From Lates calcarifer (Eukaryota > Chordata > Actinopteri > Centropomidae), in NCBI RefSeq assembly GCF_001640805.2, contig NC_066850.1:8097927-8161926 (forward strand): a stretch of 64,000 bases of DNA. Reading direction: 5' to 3'. The notes under the pieces were generated by a model. That model was not told the DNA's origin, did no database searches, and saw only the letters and a program-made list of their open reading frames with translations. The position numbers were made by a program, and so were the translations under genes. Position 1 is the first letter of the stretch, and each line of letters opens with the position of its first letter. Shown here in pieces: positions 49,951-62,841 of the stretch.

Positions 49951-50940
49951 CACATAAGATCTAACCACCACAAACCCTGGAACTGACAAATATTAATTCA
50001 GATTAAACTGGCATTCCACATTGAAATTTTGTCTCTTGTCCCTCTGGAGCTCAAAAGATAAAATGCATGGTAAATAGCACACTGAGTACAGAGTACACCT
50101 CCCACTAATCCCTGCAACAGAAACCCCAGCTTGTCCACACTCAGATGTCCACAACCTTGGTACCTAGAGGTAACATCTTTAAGACAAAGAGGGAGACAAT
50201 CAAGATTGTGGGGGATGAGCAGAGGTAAAAGGCAGAGCAAGTGATGCGGGACAGCACACAAAACAATTTTGTGTGTGTGTCAAGACCCAATCCCTGACTA
50301 CATGACACCGATATCCAATATTCAGGAAGGCAACCAACCCCTCCAAACAAACCAGAACCCAAATCGAAAAAACTGAGCCCCAATGTGCATCAACAAAAAC
50401 AGAAGGAATCCCAACAAACAAACCAGAGAATCCCAAGCCTAGGCCAACCAACACACAACTAAACATGTACCCTCCGCACTAGTCTTCAGGCAGTTACTTA
50501 TGGGGGGTACTTATTCACTGGAAACCAGTGAGTCCAGAAAGTCCCTGCCATGCAGTTACCCCCAGAAAGCCACAGACGTGATCCTGAGCATATAGCTCTA
50601 CCCATTTTCACTGCCACTTAAAGAGGTCGAGTTGCAATAATCTCAGTATTTAACTGCTACCAAAACCTAGCAGGAGAACTCTCCAGTAATCAAAGGCCAC
50701 CATACACCAAAATGCACAATGGAGTAATACTTCAGATTTCAACCAAAACAGAGACAAAAGGCTAGAATACTGCCCCCCAAAAAACCCTAAACTTACATAT
50801 GATACTTCCCAGATGCATTTAAATAAGTGCCAAATGCCTACATACAAACAAACCCCCACTTCCACAGGAGGTACCGATGCAAATGAAACCAGGTCAAAAT
50901 TCCAAAGACTAAACTTCATCTTACCAAACTGGTTAATTTG

Positions 50941-50959
50941 ATCCTGCACAAGCCCCCAA
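50941..50959 (-). other. tRNA-Pro-like primer-binding site
   Basis: Read on the minus strand, directly after the LTR, the sequence is TTGGGGGCTTGTGCAGGAT. The classical tRNA-Pro primer-binding site is TGGGGGCTCGTCCGGGAT; this copy has three mismatches. Its place next to the LTR end CA fixes the element's orientation. Confidence 0.65.
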
Positions 50960-50961
50960 TT

Positions 50962-51204
50962 TGTCACGACCCAGCTCAGAAGCCATGACAAAAGGAGGGA
51001 AGACCAGTTCTAACTAAAAACACATTTATTTAACATAATTGAAAAGGCCAAAACCAAACAGAGTGGAAGCCAGAGGGGAGAGAGAGAAAGACTGGGTGCT
51101 ACCAGTCTATACAGTGCAGCCAGACCAGGTGAGCTGAACATGCCTGACGACCAAACTCCGCCCATGAGTCTTTCAGAGGGAATTACTCTGACAGGGTCGT
51201 CACA
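50962..51204 (-). repeat. Complete 243-bp LTR
   Basis: On the minus strand the LTR starts TGTGACGAC and ends GTCGTGACA, giving TG...CA ends and near-perfect 9-bp terminal inverted repeats (one mismatch). Inside it are TATAGAC (TATA-like, about 51105 on the + strand) and AAATAAATGTG, a polyadenylation signal about 60 bp before the end. These are the standard landmarks of an LTR promoter and terminator. Confidence 0.75.
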
Positions 51205-51795
51205 TGAAGTAAAACCAATATTACCGTCTGTCATAATTGCAGTAATTAAACAAATCAAGAGTTTGCACAGAAATTTGATCCAGCACCACAGACTCTTTCC
51301 AGCATGTCAAATTAAAACAAACATTTATGTGATTTGGATTAAATTATTAATGGACTTCATCCACTTCCTTCCCCCACTACCTGTTGATTCATGCTCATAT
51401 TAAGTTAATAAGATGTGATTTGGTTAATTACAATGCAAAGGAGGAATGCATTCCATTCTGGTTGTGTGGAGAAGACTGGATGTGCAGCCCAGCCCTGCAG
51501 CATATTTAGACAGCATGGACTGTACACCCACTTACTCTCTGACTTAAATCCAAAAGCCTTCAACTGGTACAAAACTAATCTAAAAGAATCTGGGAACAAC
51601 CTAGAAAAATAATGTGGGATTGTATTTTTAAAAATCACAATAGATCCACAGGGTGTTGATGTAGTTAAAATTAATTTGTTTGCAAGCTTCCTTTATAAAC
51701 TATCTGCTTTGAAGACTCTTTTGAAATGTTTGCTTTAGCAAATATTCCATTTTGACATTGCAAAACTGTTCTTGTTGTTCACAAACCTAATCCTA

Positions 51796-52160
51796 CTTCC
51801 CCATTTTAAAACCATGCAATCACGTTAAATCAGCGCTCTAATGCCATAATATTCAGCTGCCAGGCAGCTGTGTTTGACTAGGTATTTATGAGACTATACG
51901 TGAATGATTTTATTATGTGAGGGCTGCACTGGGCAGGCAGTTCTGCCTTTGGACTGCTCATTAACTCATATTTGTCCCTGTTTTCTCCTTTTATTCTACA
52001 GACTGGGTTTGAAAATGCTCGATCTATAATGAACCAAATCCTTCCCTTCTTTTTAAAACCATGCAATCACAATTAATCAATGTTTTAATGCTACGCTCCT
52101 CACCAGCCAGGCAGCTGTGTTTGCCTATTTCACCATATCCCTCTCCTTTTATTACAGGGT
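51796..52160 (+). repeat. Diverged direct duplication with 247-bp period
   Basis: CTTCCCC..TTTTAAAACCATGCAATCAC at 51796 recurs at 52041, and CCAGGCAGCTGTGTTTG at 51860-51876 recurs exactly 247 bp later at 52107-52123. TCTAATGCCATAAT aligns with TTTAATGCTACGCT between them without gaps. CTCCTTTTATTCTACAG (about 51987) and CTCCTTTTATTACAG (about 52143) look like the other end of the unit, which has lost about 90 bp in the second copy. Confidence 0.75.
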
Positions 52161-52811
52161 GCGATGTAAACTTGGCCAGTTGTGAAGTGTTCCCTCTTCT
52201 ACTTCGCTTTCCGCCAAGCAGGAGTCTGTCACCATGGATACAAAAAGTCCTGCCGGCCTTGAATGGCCACGTTTATACCAAAACACCACTTGAGCGAGTG
52301 TTTCCGTCGCCCTCGTTTTTTTTTTTGTTTGTTTTTTTTTTCCTAGAACCATGTGGGGCCAAGGAGGAATAATGAATGAGTCGCCTCCCTAAAAAGGCCT
52401 TTGTGTGGGTGTGCATTATTATGACAATAGCTGATGAATGTGTCTTTAGGTTTACAGAGATACTACTCAGTGTTGTAATCATCCGCCTTCTCCCACATTC
52501 AGTGGAACGAATTTGAAGTAAAATCCTTAAAGTGATATGGAACAAAGAGTCAAGGTGAAAATAAGTGTCCATTTTACTGCAGAATCTAAAGCATCTCAGA
52601 TACCAAAGGTCAAGTATTGGATGATAAATGGCTGGAAATGGAAACAGCATGGACTTCAGTACTGTGATTCCCCAGTTAAAAGATTTCACAAGGCCACTAA
52701 TGGCAGAGTTACTGGTTTTTATTTTGCAGTAATGGTCTATCAAACTGGCAGCACGGTACTCATCTCACCTCAAACATGAAAAATACCCATTAAAGTTGGC
52801 CAAGCTTCTTT

Positions 52812-52848
52812 TGTGTGTGTGTGTGTGTGTGAGTGAGTGTGAGTGTGT
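52812..52848. repeat. (GT)n microsatellite, interrupted
   Basis: GT run with GAGTGAGTGTGAGTGTG at its right end. Confidence 0.9.
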
Positions 52849-55800
52849 GGCCCCTCGTAACTTAAAGGAAAGGGTGTAAACAGCGAACCAAACTGACGGG
52901 ATTCCTCCAGAGCAATTATCATATGAATAAGTATCAACACACAGTCTCACTTTGATTGGTCCAAACAAGGTCATTTCTCACAGTACCACTGGCCCAAAGC
53001 CCGATTGTCGGCCTGTCACTGCCATCACTGGTGCCTCTGCTCTCCATTTGTGTGTGTGTTTGTGTGAGCACGCATGTGTGTAGAGGGTCTGTTTTGTCCA
53101 TCACAGCTCGGATACTCCAGTCTGGGATGGGAATGACAGAGCTCCTCCACCTCATTGCTGCTAAATTACTTAGTGAGTCTGGGATGGGATTTGCTCTCAC
53201 TGCTTTAAAGGCTTCTGTTGGTTTGTCACTGAGAACGACAAGCATATGACCAACAAACAAAACTCTCTTTGTAGAGGAATGTTACCAATGTGTGGGTTTA
53301 CTATATGGATATAATGCAGGAAAAAGGCACTGTAGGTATTCTGTTGGTATGTTTTGGTGAATATTTAGGGCTGGGAAGAATGATCAAAAAGCATGCTAAA
53401 TGCTAATTTTGTGGCATCTTTCAGAAAAATGCAACTAATTGAACTAAACTTGGTTAAGTGGGGACTCCGTAATGCACCATCTGGCTTTACAGTTTCACAC
53501 ATGCAGCAATTCAGCAGTCCATCACATCCCCCTCCACTGGTAACCCAAGCCACATCAAAGCTTCTCTTGCACTGACTCTGTAAATGAAACATCATTTTAG
53601 CTCGTTATGGCAAAGTAGAGTTAGCTGTCTCACTGACCACAGACGACATGCCGGGTCACTCTCAGTATATGAGAACATGACATGGATTTTTTTCCCAGAG
53701 TTTGTGACTCTGCGGGTTTCACTGCTGTCGTGTTGCAGAATATTATACACAAACAGACAGTTTTGTTTTTTGTTTTTTTTTGACGCAAATGCCACCAGTT
53801 TACAACATGTGTGACTTGCCCTCCCTTTACCCAGCAGCTGCCATCAAAGTACTCTTTAGCAAGGTATTGAGCTGAATGTGTGTCATTCTTATACTAAACA
53901 TTATTTTGAAATATTTCACAAAATTTGAAAAATCTTTATTAAACTCAAATTAGAACAGCTGTCAAATTTCTGTTATATTGCGAAATCACTTTCATTCTAA
54001 TACATGCATAAAAATGAAAAGGGCAAGGTGCTTAAACAAGTTTTTGATCTAGACATTCCCTGAGGCTTTGTCTCTTATCCGAACCACACCCGTCGTCTAG
54101 CTTCCATCTATCAAACCTGCCCAGACCTTGAGATGTATCCCATTACAGCCTTTTTACAGGTTGTTTTCTCATTAATGTTCTCATTCATCATTTCTCTTTA
54201 GCACATCACTAACTGACTTTAAAGGGCCTAAAATGATATTGTGGCTGCCCAATCATTTGTATTACACAGCAGAAACCAAGTGTGTGTGAGAATGGTGGTA
54301 TAGATGGTGTTTTGAATGGTCTTGTGTGTTTTGCTCAGAAAATGTGAGATTTAATAGAGAGAAATGGGGGGAAATATTCCAGACAGATTCTTTCTACAGG
54401 AAAAAAAAGTTGTATCAATGATGGGCAGAGCACCAGATAATATAGAGATACAGTAGAGGTGAAACAGAGCGTACATATAGCCTACAGCTCTTTGTGTATG
54501 AGTGTGTGTGTTTGCATGTTGAGTGATGGGGCAATGAGGTGCAGGTTAGCTCCACTATTAAACACGTCTACACAGGCAAACCAACCTTTAGAGTGCCCAG
54601 TATGTCTCAATATGTCACTTTTTCAGATTGGAAAAATATACTTTTAGTTTTATTTATTCCTAAGTAAAGTATCTCTAAAATCCTGCTCATAAGTTGTCTC
54701 AAAATTACTTGTAAAACTATGATTTCAAATAGAATCCTCCTGATATGAAGTGCACACATCAAGCCAGTAGTTTCCTTGAGGCAGGTTCAAGGATTAAGGA
54801 ACTTTCACTGCCCTCAGAATCACAACTGTCAACATCTAGATCATTGAATTGCCCTTTTGCTTTTGGCAAATCCTCTATGGTTTGCAGCAAAACGAAAAGA
54901 TACTGAGGTCACCGCTTGATAGGGACCTTTTGACCTCTCTTTGAAACCTTTTTCTTCTGGTAATAATACCTGCAAACTTCAGCTCATCTTCCCCCACCAT
55001 CTCATTCTCTCCTCTGGACACACTTAAGGCCACCTGAAATCCCCTGTTTGAAAAAGTCGATTTCTTTGACCCAGCTCCCTTTATAACTCTTTGTCTTTGA
55101 TTCATTTCTCTTGTTTTGTTATCTCTAAGCTTCTTCACCCCATCACACCTTTTACTATACTTTGAAACTTCTCTTTCTCTTCTCCCATTGTCTCTGTGGC
55201 AGGATATTAACACCTAAGCAGAAAGTAACTTTAATATGTTTGTAATAGAGCACTCTTTTGATCACACATAAAGACATTCTGCTTTGATTTGCCTGAGGAA
55301 AGTCAGACATCAATTTCAGACACAGGATTCAGAGTTTCTCTAAAAGGCTCTTTTGCAAAGGCCAGACGGTAACCAGAAGGTCACAGGTTAGCACTCCACA
55401 ACATATCCACGTCTCCACAACAGCCACGTGTCATGGCGAAACCATCTCTTCACTCTAATATAAGGGGCCTGGTTTCTATCATCTGCCAAAGATTGAAGGA
55501 TGCAGACAGGTTTTTCTCCTTTCTTGATCTCATTATTCAAAAATGTGCCAGGTATGATCTCAGCATTTGTGCTGGACACCTGGCTTTATCCAATACTTGA
55601 CATCATGCTGTAATCCTCCTGGCCTCTGACCTCTTTCCATGCTACGCTTTTCCTCTTTTCGTTCCTTCCTTCTGTGGACTCAATTTGAGCTTTGTCAAGT
55701 CTGTTAAGGATTACAGCTTGGACCCGGGCGACAAAATGCATGTTGGATAGGGTCATTATTTTGTACAAACACTTTAAAAAGCCATTCTCTCTAGACCAAT

Positions 55801-56791
55801 ATGGACCGCTTCTACACATTTGGGGCCTCCTTGTGTGTGGTCTGCCTTCTGCCTTCTGCAGGGAAAGACAGTCAAGTTGAGAAAGGAAAATCCAGACAGG
55901 ACTAAACCTGCTCTTCTGCTATCTAATCCTTTTGTAGTCTTGAAAAGAAACAGCAAAAGATGAAGAGAAGGCAGAAGGAGAGAGCAGTTGAGGGAGGTTT
56001 TTTTCCGTGCTAAAAGTCATCCAGCGATTTGTCCTTTTGATCCAGGTGGGATCAAAATCAAGAGTTCAAGAAGAGAAGTGATGAGACATGAAGCTGACTG
56101 GAAACAATCTAGAAGGATGCATCAGCTTCAGTCAGTGCAGGTGTGATAGGTCTTTGATTAACCTCCCTTTGCTTACTTAAAGAATTCAAAAACAGCAAAT
56201 AGATCCCTGTTGTAATATAACCACTAGAATAATGTTCAAACACAAGTGTCAAATTGGCTCCAAAAGATGTTTCAAAGATCAAATGATTTTAAAAGATTTT
56301 GCCCAAGTGTATCATCTTAACTTGGAACTGCACTGTCAGTAACTTCAGTTCATGACACAAATCAATGACTGCTGGCTCTGGAAATTTCAGATTTTGTTAG
56401 AGGCATCAAAGCGGAACTAAGTCTGGATTTACACAAGAATAGAGATCACTGAAATAAAGGCTTCATCCACATATCATCATTTCCATTCAAGGTTTAATCG
56501 GTGGTTTTTATGATCCAGACTAAATTACAACATGGAAGCAGATAGAGATGAGAGTCTTGCTTCACCAACAAAGCACATGACTGCTGCTGGAGACATTAGC
56601 TAATGCAGAAGTTAAACCTCCGACCTTCCTGCAACAGCATGACACAGTTTCTCTGAATACTTCACGTCACCCTGACGCCCTCCAGTCAAGATGATAAGAT
56701 CTTGTTCACTGTGGGTTAAACAGACCCCCACTCCAACTCCACCTCTGCCCTAATTAGATTCAGCTTTGGCAACTTCTTTTCCTTTATCCTG

Positions 56792-57028
56792 TGAAATATC
56801 TCAATATCTTCTGGCTGGATTAGCACAAAATTTGGCACAGACATTCAAGGTTGCCAGAGGATATATCATGACAACTTTTGTGATCCACTGATTTTTCATC
56901 TGGCGCCACCATAAGGCTGACATTTGGGGTTTTAAGCAAAATGTCTGGACAACTACCGGACCAATCATCACAACATCTAGTAGAAAAATTCAGTTCAGTG
57001 ACAAAACTGGCATAGTTATCAAAAATGT
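56792..57028 (-). repeat. Fish interspersed repeat family A, copy 4
   Basis: AAATATCTCAATATCTTCTGG, TTTGGCACAGACATTCAAGG, TTTTTCATCTGGCGCCACC and AAATGTCTGGACAACTACCGG match the copy at 9570 in order and orientation. Confidence 0.7.
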
Positions 57029-57839
57029 CAAAGTACTTTTCTGGCAACAGGCGGGCCCATCACCGACGGGGGGCACTGGGGTGTAATGCCCACCCATGCC
57101 CTCCAATTATGGACCCACTGACCTCCAACAGCAGCACTTAAAAGGAGTATAGCTGTCTCTGTGCTGTCAGTGTAGCTATCTTGATCACTTACTAACTTTG
57201 CAAGAAAATCATAGTGAGAAAACCATGAAAGAATCATAGTGCAACAGGTGCAGCAGCCTCTCAAAAAAGTAAAATCATTTAAATCATCCATCCCTGAATC
57301 CTTGGGTTCAGACGTCTGATACTGTAATGTGCAGTATTTCCATCATTTCCTATTATCATTTTTAATGATCTGAGTAGAGAAAAAATTAACAGGGGAAGTC
57401 GGATGCCCATCCAAGACATTTCCTCTGGCTATGGGACTGGTGATAGGGTTTTAAAAAAGCACCAGAGACTAGATGGAGCCCTTTACCTCCCACATAGTCC
57501 CCTCAAAGTACCCCCTTCTCTGTTTTTGGCCAGTAAAGTCCAATAGGCCCAGGTCCATTAAGGCAACCTAAACAAACCTAATCAAGATTTGTGGAATGGG
57601 GTTAAAACTGATGGAGGAGTTAGAAGAGATCACATTAGTGTGTGTGTGTGTATGTGTGGCCAGTGTTTTTTGTTTTTTCTGGGGGGGAGTCGGTGTAGAG
57701 TCTGAAAGAGAATGAATGACACAGAGTGTGAAAGAGGGAGAAAGGGAGTTTGTGTGCAGAGTTCTCAGCTAAGCTCCACACAGGACCTATCATTACCAGA
57801 TGTCACACTTAGGGTGGCTGCCAGCCGAATCACTGCTTC

Positions 57840-58170
57840 TTGCCTTAAACTCCAACTCTCTGCCTTCTTCTCTTCTTCTCCTTCCTTGTTTCTTCTTTTC
57901 TCTCTTCACTCCCTCTCCCTGTCTCTCTTCTCCTGCACACTCTCTCTCCCTCTGTGTGTTTTTTTTTTTTTTTCTCGTCTTCCTCCCTTCTCCATTTCCA
58001 GCTGTTTTTGGAAGCACGCAGCGAGAACGGGGGAAGTTCTCCACCAATTGTTTCGGTCCTGAGAGGAGCTCGGCGGTCGGACCCCTCCCTCCTTCTGTCT
58101 CTCTCCCCTCTCTCTCCTCTGTGTCTCTGCCTCTCTTGCCCTCTCTCTCTCTCTCCCTCTCTCCTCCCCT
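57840..58170. repeat. Pyrimidine-rich (CT)n low-complexity region
   Basis: Long C/T-rich stretch, including T17 at about 57957-57973 and CTCTCTCTCTCTCTCCC near 58143. The overlapping Ser/Leu- and Arg/Glu-rich frames on both strands here are artefacts of it. Such tracts are frequent beside vertebrate promoters. Confidence 0.8.
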
Positions 58171-58330
58171 TGTTGTGACAGAGCACACCTGCTTGATCTT
58201 GGCTGCACGCGCTCTGAGTCCAATTACCCCATAGGCCCTCGCAGCCACTTCACAGTCTCATCCCCCCACTCGACTGGATTTTGGGAGTCAAGATCACTTC
58301 TGCTCTCTTTGCCTTGCTTTTACTGAGAAC
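57990..58330 (+). other. Candidate 5' non-coding exon of a rightward gene
   Basis: From about 58010 to 58260 CpG dinucleotides become frequent (GCACGCAGCGAGAACG, TTTCGGTC, CTCGGCGGTCGG, GCACGCGCTC, CTCGCAGCC), unlike the CpG-poor surroundings. The block ends in GAGAACAG followed by the splice donor GTAGGTTAAT at 58331. This is what a first, untranslated exon with its promoter looks like; the gene would continue to the right, probably beyond 64000. No coding exon in 58331-64000 confirms it. The left boundary is approximate. Confidence 0.35.
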
Positions 58331-61300
58331 AGGTAGGTTAATCCTTTAATTCTGTGAGAGGAGAGGAGTAGGGGTATTAATGGATGAACAGAGGTTAGGA
58401 ATGAACGGATAGATTTCACTTTTGGACTAATTTTTAAAGAGGGAGAGAAGTCTTGAGAGGGTGACTCAGTTTTTGTTGGATTGTGACTTTCTGCATGAGT
58501 TCAAGCATCTATTATAATCTCTTCTTCATGATTTAAAAGCCACGTTATTTGCTGATGATATTATTTTATGTTATGAAAGGACTGCTTGGGTTTTTTGTTA
58601 CATTTGTGCATATGTCTGTCTTTTTTGGGGGGTAGAATGATTTTAGTATACTTGATTCACTTCTTCACACATCATGTTGCCTCTACCTCTCTCTGCAGCC
58701 TTTGTGTGTGTGTCTGTGCGTGTTGTGTATATTCCAGATATTTTGCCAGGTCTTGTTCCCACAGCACTTCTTGGCTTTGTGATGAGAGACCTTAATCATT
58801 TCCAGTCCAATCTGCATACAGCTCAGTGAAAAGAGCAGCGGCTAGGGAAGGGGGTGTGGTGGTGCTGTTGATGCTGGTACCTGATTCCTCTGCCAAAAAA
58901 CCCTTATTCTTCTGGCCCACTGTTAGTCTCCAAAGTATCCACCACCCTGAGTGCCATGTGATATTTTCTCAGTTTACTGTTTCGATTTTCAGTTTTTGTT
59001 GTTTTTTTTAATGTGTTGCTCTTTGTGGCAATTGACCAAGTGAAGTGTTTGGACACTTGTTTGTTGATTGTTTGGATGTAACCCATATGGAACAGCATTC
59101 CTCAAGTTAGATCCAAAAGTGTGTTCGTTTTTTACATGAAGTGAATTTGAACTGATATGCTTACAGAAAGACAAGAGGGATGGTATAAGTTGTTTGCTTC
59201 AACTTTTTTACATTCATTTGCTCCCTTTCTCTCTTTGTTTAGCTTTCTTTCACTCTTTTCTTTCTCACCCTGTGGCGTTTGGGTAGTCTACAGGGAAATG
59301 AGTGGGGGAAAAAAAGCTGAAACAACAATGAGGATTTCTTTGTGTTGATTCAGCCCATTACTGTTTGTCAAAGCTTTGATTGGAAAAGCTGTTTCTGGTG
59401 CTTCTCTCACTTTCCATTTCAGCAGTTCATTTGAGACTGCAACCAGACTGTTTTAACCCCAATCTCTTATCTGTCTGCTCCGCAGCTCTGTTACTCCTCA
59501 ATATAAACCTTCTCTGCCCACTGTGGCATTCGCTGCTGTGTTTTCACAGGAGCAGAACAGGACCCAAATTGCTAGGGGCAACTTAAAGTGAGAGGCTTTG
59601 AAGAGGAGATGAAAAAAAGCTGTACCTGGCAACGCACGGTGCCATTAATCCCGTAATGGTACAGCTTCCTCTATCAAAGAGAGGTCTGAAGGCTTCCCGG
59701 CAAGCCACCACACAACTCTCAGCTAACTCATTACATCCTTTTTGCCAAGGGGGAAAAAACCTAATAAGGCTCAGCTGCACTGAATTGCACTGAGTGGACT
59801 GGAGTGAAACTGAACAAGGGAAAAACTGAGACAAACAAAATAGAATGAAAAGTGGAACTCAGAATAGAATGGAGGCTATAAGAAGCATAAGCACTATACT
59901 AAAATACACTCAGAGCAATAAAAGTGCCTCACTAGTTCATATTTTTGAGTTGAACTGAGCAGATGTTTAGCATTTGAACCAGGAATGAGTGAACGGAAGC
60001 TTTGGAGGAGACAAGGCCCAGATTTGCACTCCGGGGCTGCATTTTTTCCATCTGGACTTCAACTCTCTGGGTCAAAAAGAGCAATAGAACAATGGAATTG
60101 AATGGATATCAGCCATGAAGCCCCCCACCCCCCCACCCCCTTGCTCACTAGAATACCAGAAAGTTCCACATGTCAGTCTTTCTGGCCAAAGTTTTAAGGG
60201 TCAGACAGAGAGAGAAATACCATAAGCTATGGGAGGGAAGTCAGGGATGGAAGGAAAGAGTTTAAAATGGGAGGAGGAGATGGAAAGAGAAGAAAGGGAG
60301 AGAAGGTTGGGCAGTTCGTCCACGTCTGTGCAGCGCAGACTGTTGATAATGGGACTGAGGTTGATGGCAGGCCGACAGCTCTTCTCATGGAACAGCTGAA
60401 ATGTGGTTTAACCACTTGCTGGCTTTCTCATGCTATGGCTCTCTACAACAGTCGTGCTTAAGAGACCCTAAAATGATCTTTCAATAATAACTTTTTATTT
60501 TTGCTGCTTAAAAAAAATTATATTGATTGTAGTGCTTAAAGGGAGCGCCTTGGGCTTTCTTGAAGCCAAAAACCTCCCATACAGGCATACATGGGACCAT
60601 GGACGGCTATTTTCCAGACAAGACTCATTTGGCCTAACTCCTGTTACAAGAATGTTTTGGCTCTGAAACTGTTTTTTGGCTGTGTCTTTGCATATTTTCA
60701 GATGCACATGTTCTCACTCACAAAAATCCCCCGATATACAGTATCAGACATTTGCTGAAAATAATGACCACTGACTCCTCAGGCTGATGCCAAAGGAAAA
60801 GCTCATAAAGTTGCATTATCTTTTACATTTTAGCTTTTGTTATCAATCATATGTATGTGTCTGAGCATATGTGTTTAAGCAACCATGTGGGAGGGGAGTT
60901 CAGATTCATTTGCTGGTGGGTTAAAAGGGCCACACGTGTTTTAAATGTCCTGTGGCCTTGTAAATACCTTCCAGTGATTCATTGCTGACAGACGCTCTGC
61001 AAGGGGAGTCACAGACCTATGGAGAGTTAGACAGGAGGGGGGAGGTAGCGGATGGGTGGAGGGTGGGATGGTAGTCGGTGTTTGCTTTATATTGTTGACT
61101 TCATCACAACATGGTTTGATTTGCTGAAATCCAAACACCACGATGCCTGATGCTCTAATCTGTGTCTTTCATGCTGCAGACGTTTGAGTGAAAGATTTGT
61201 AAAGTTTGGTTGATGTGGTAATCGTTTTATCTTATTGATTTTCTAAGCTTGAGAGTTCCAATGAAAGGCTGCGACAAAGAGGAGAAAGTGACAAAAGCAG

Positions 61301-62671
61301 GGAGGAGGGAAAATTACTTTACTCCCTCATGCGAGCTCTGCTTCCTGTCTGGGATTCATTAGTAATGCTGGGGCCAGACTTGGGGGGGAAAGTGGAGGGA
61401 GGGATGAGAGAGAGAGATGAGACAAAAGAGGGAGACAGGAGAATTGACAAGGATGCCGCCACCACAGGAAATGTGAACCCCCGCCCCTTTTTTCTCTGTC
61501 AGACAAAGGATGATGAATCACAGGTTTCAGAGACACGAGAGATGAAGATAGAGATGGTTAGTGTACCATTTACCACATGTCCTTTTCTGGGATATGGTAC
61601 ACTGGAAATCCTCTGGAAATACAGACTAAACTTTATCACAGCTGCCTATGCTTATTACTTCCTGATACATTTTTTCTATACATACCATAGGTCTGTGTGC
61701 AGCGCTTCAACAGGCATCTGCTGACCATCCAAAGTCATTTCAGACTCTTTGGACAGCCTTGAACCAGCTATTGCCTGAAATGTGCAAAGTTAATCTTTTT
61801 CCTGATTCACCAGTGACTAAGGTTCAGAGAGACATGGCTTATGTTACAAACTTTCCAAGTACACGAACATCCTCATGCAAATCCTGTTTTTAAAAAGTCA
61901 GACATTACTTTTTCAGAAATAGGTCAAAAATAAAATGGCCAGATCCATCAGTGTTCACTGCTGTATGTGTACACTGTAAACTGAACAATGTGTGGTGTTT
62001 ACTTTCTTTTTACCTCAGAATTACCTCCTGTCTTGCCTCAGATTTGTTTGAAGGTTTTTACCATGACATTTTTTTTCTATCGCAGTTCTTAAAAATCCAT
62101 TATGTCTGATTGCGTACCAGTTAATGCCACATTTGCACTGATTAGTGTCAGTCTACTTCTTATGAATAAAGCTTGTCCCATTTTCATCTTGTAAACTGGC
62201 TTAGAGCCATGCTACGACGTGATACTGGCTGCGTTCCCCGAATGAAGCCACACTGAACTGACACACTATGAAATGAACTATGGTGAGAACAATTTAATCC
62301 AGTTGCTCTTTGTGAATATAGATGCATTCATGCAGACAAATGTTGACACTTGACAGTTGGTATAAGCTAAATATCAAAACCACTGTAACTATTATTTCAA
62401 TGGGCAATCAGTTTGAAAAAGTCATCACTTTTTCCAAGCTACAGGGCACAAAAGTTAAACCTTTTGTAACATCAAGGCTTCATTTCCAGCATGGTGTGCT
62501 CACTAGGATTCCTCTGTGAGAGTGAAAATGATAACCTGAATGGTTTTTATCTCCTAAGTCATCTCAAAGGGATTTGAAATGTCCCCTTGCATGTACAGCT
62601 TGCATGGTCAAGTCATGTTCCAGCATGTGTTGTTTGAGTAGCCTGAGTTGTGTCTTCAGTAGATTCTTCAG

Positions 62672-62673
<2 letters not shown>

Positions 62674-62699
<26 letters not shown>
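62674..62699. repeat. (GT)13 microsatellite
   Basis: Uninterrupted GT tract ending in GTATGG. Confidence 0.9.
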
Positions 62700-62702
<3 letters not shown>

Positions 62703-62800
62703 GAGGTGGGGGCATCCTTGTGGAGCAGGCCATCCTGCACGGCCTGTGGACACATCAGAGCGGACTGGTAATGAAAGAACTGATGCCTGGGGCACAGCAG

Positions 62801-62841
62801 GTTGTCTCATGCAACATCCTGCTGGTTGTCTCATGCAACAT
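62801..62841 (+). repeat. 24-bp tandem duplication
   Basis: GTTGTCTCATGCAACAT at 62801 recurs at 62825, with TCCTGCTG between the two copies. Confidence 0.85.

Larger units (their letters stand above)
49906..51204 (-). mobile_element. Internally deleted LTR retroelement, minus strand
   Basis: One full LTR is at 50962-51204. Next to it at 50941-50959 is a primer-binding-site-like sequence and about 1 kb of G/T-rich internal DNA (minus strand). A 45-bp partial copy of the LTR end lies at 49906-49950. There is no intact gag or pol, so the element cannot be autonomous. A minus-strand frame (50650-50991) begins just after the PBS, where gag should start; I see no clear domain in it. No target-site duplication is visible, so the 3' side is probably rearranged. 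It could be Gypsy-like or an endogenous-retrovirus-like fragment; the tRNA-Pro type PBS occurs in both contexts. Confidence 0.65.
51205..57800. other. Gene-poor stretch
   Basis: No supported gene. Contents are the 247-bp duplication (51796-52160), a GT microsatellite (52812) and a family A repeat (56792). Frames at 52273-52743 (-) and 54875-55213 (-) show no domain and look random. Confidence 0.5.

Noticed and set aside
57793..58248. 151-codon minus-strand Arg/Glu-rich frame and its + strand Ser/Leu-rich partners
   Set aside because: All arise from the CT/GA low-complexity tract and have no conserved-looking segment.
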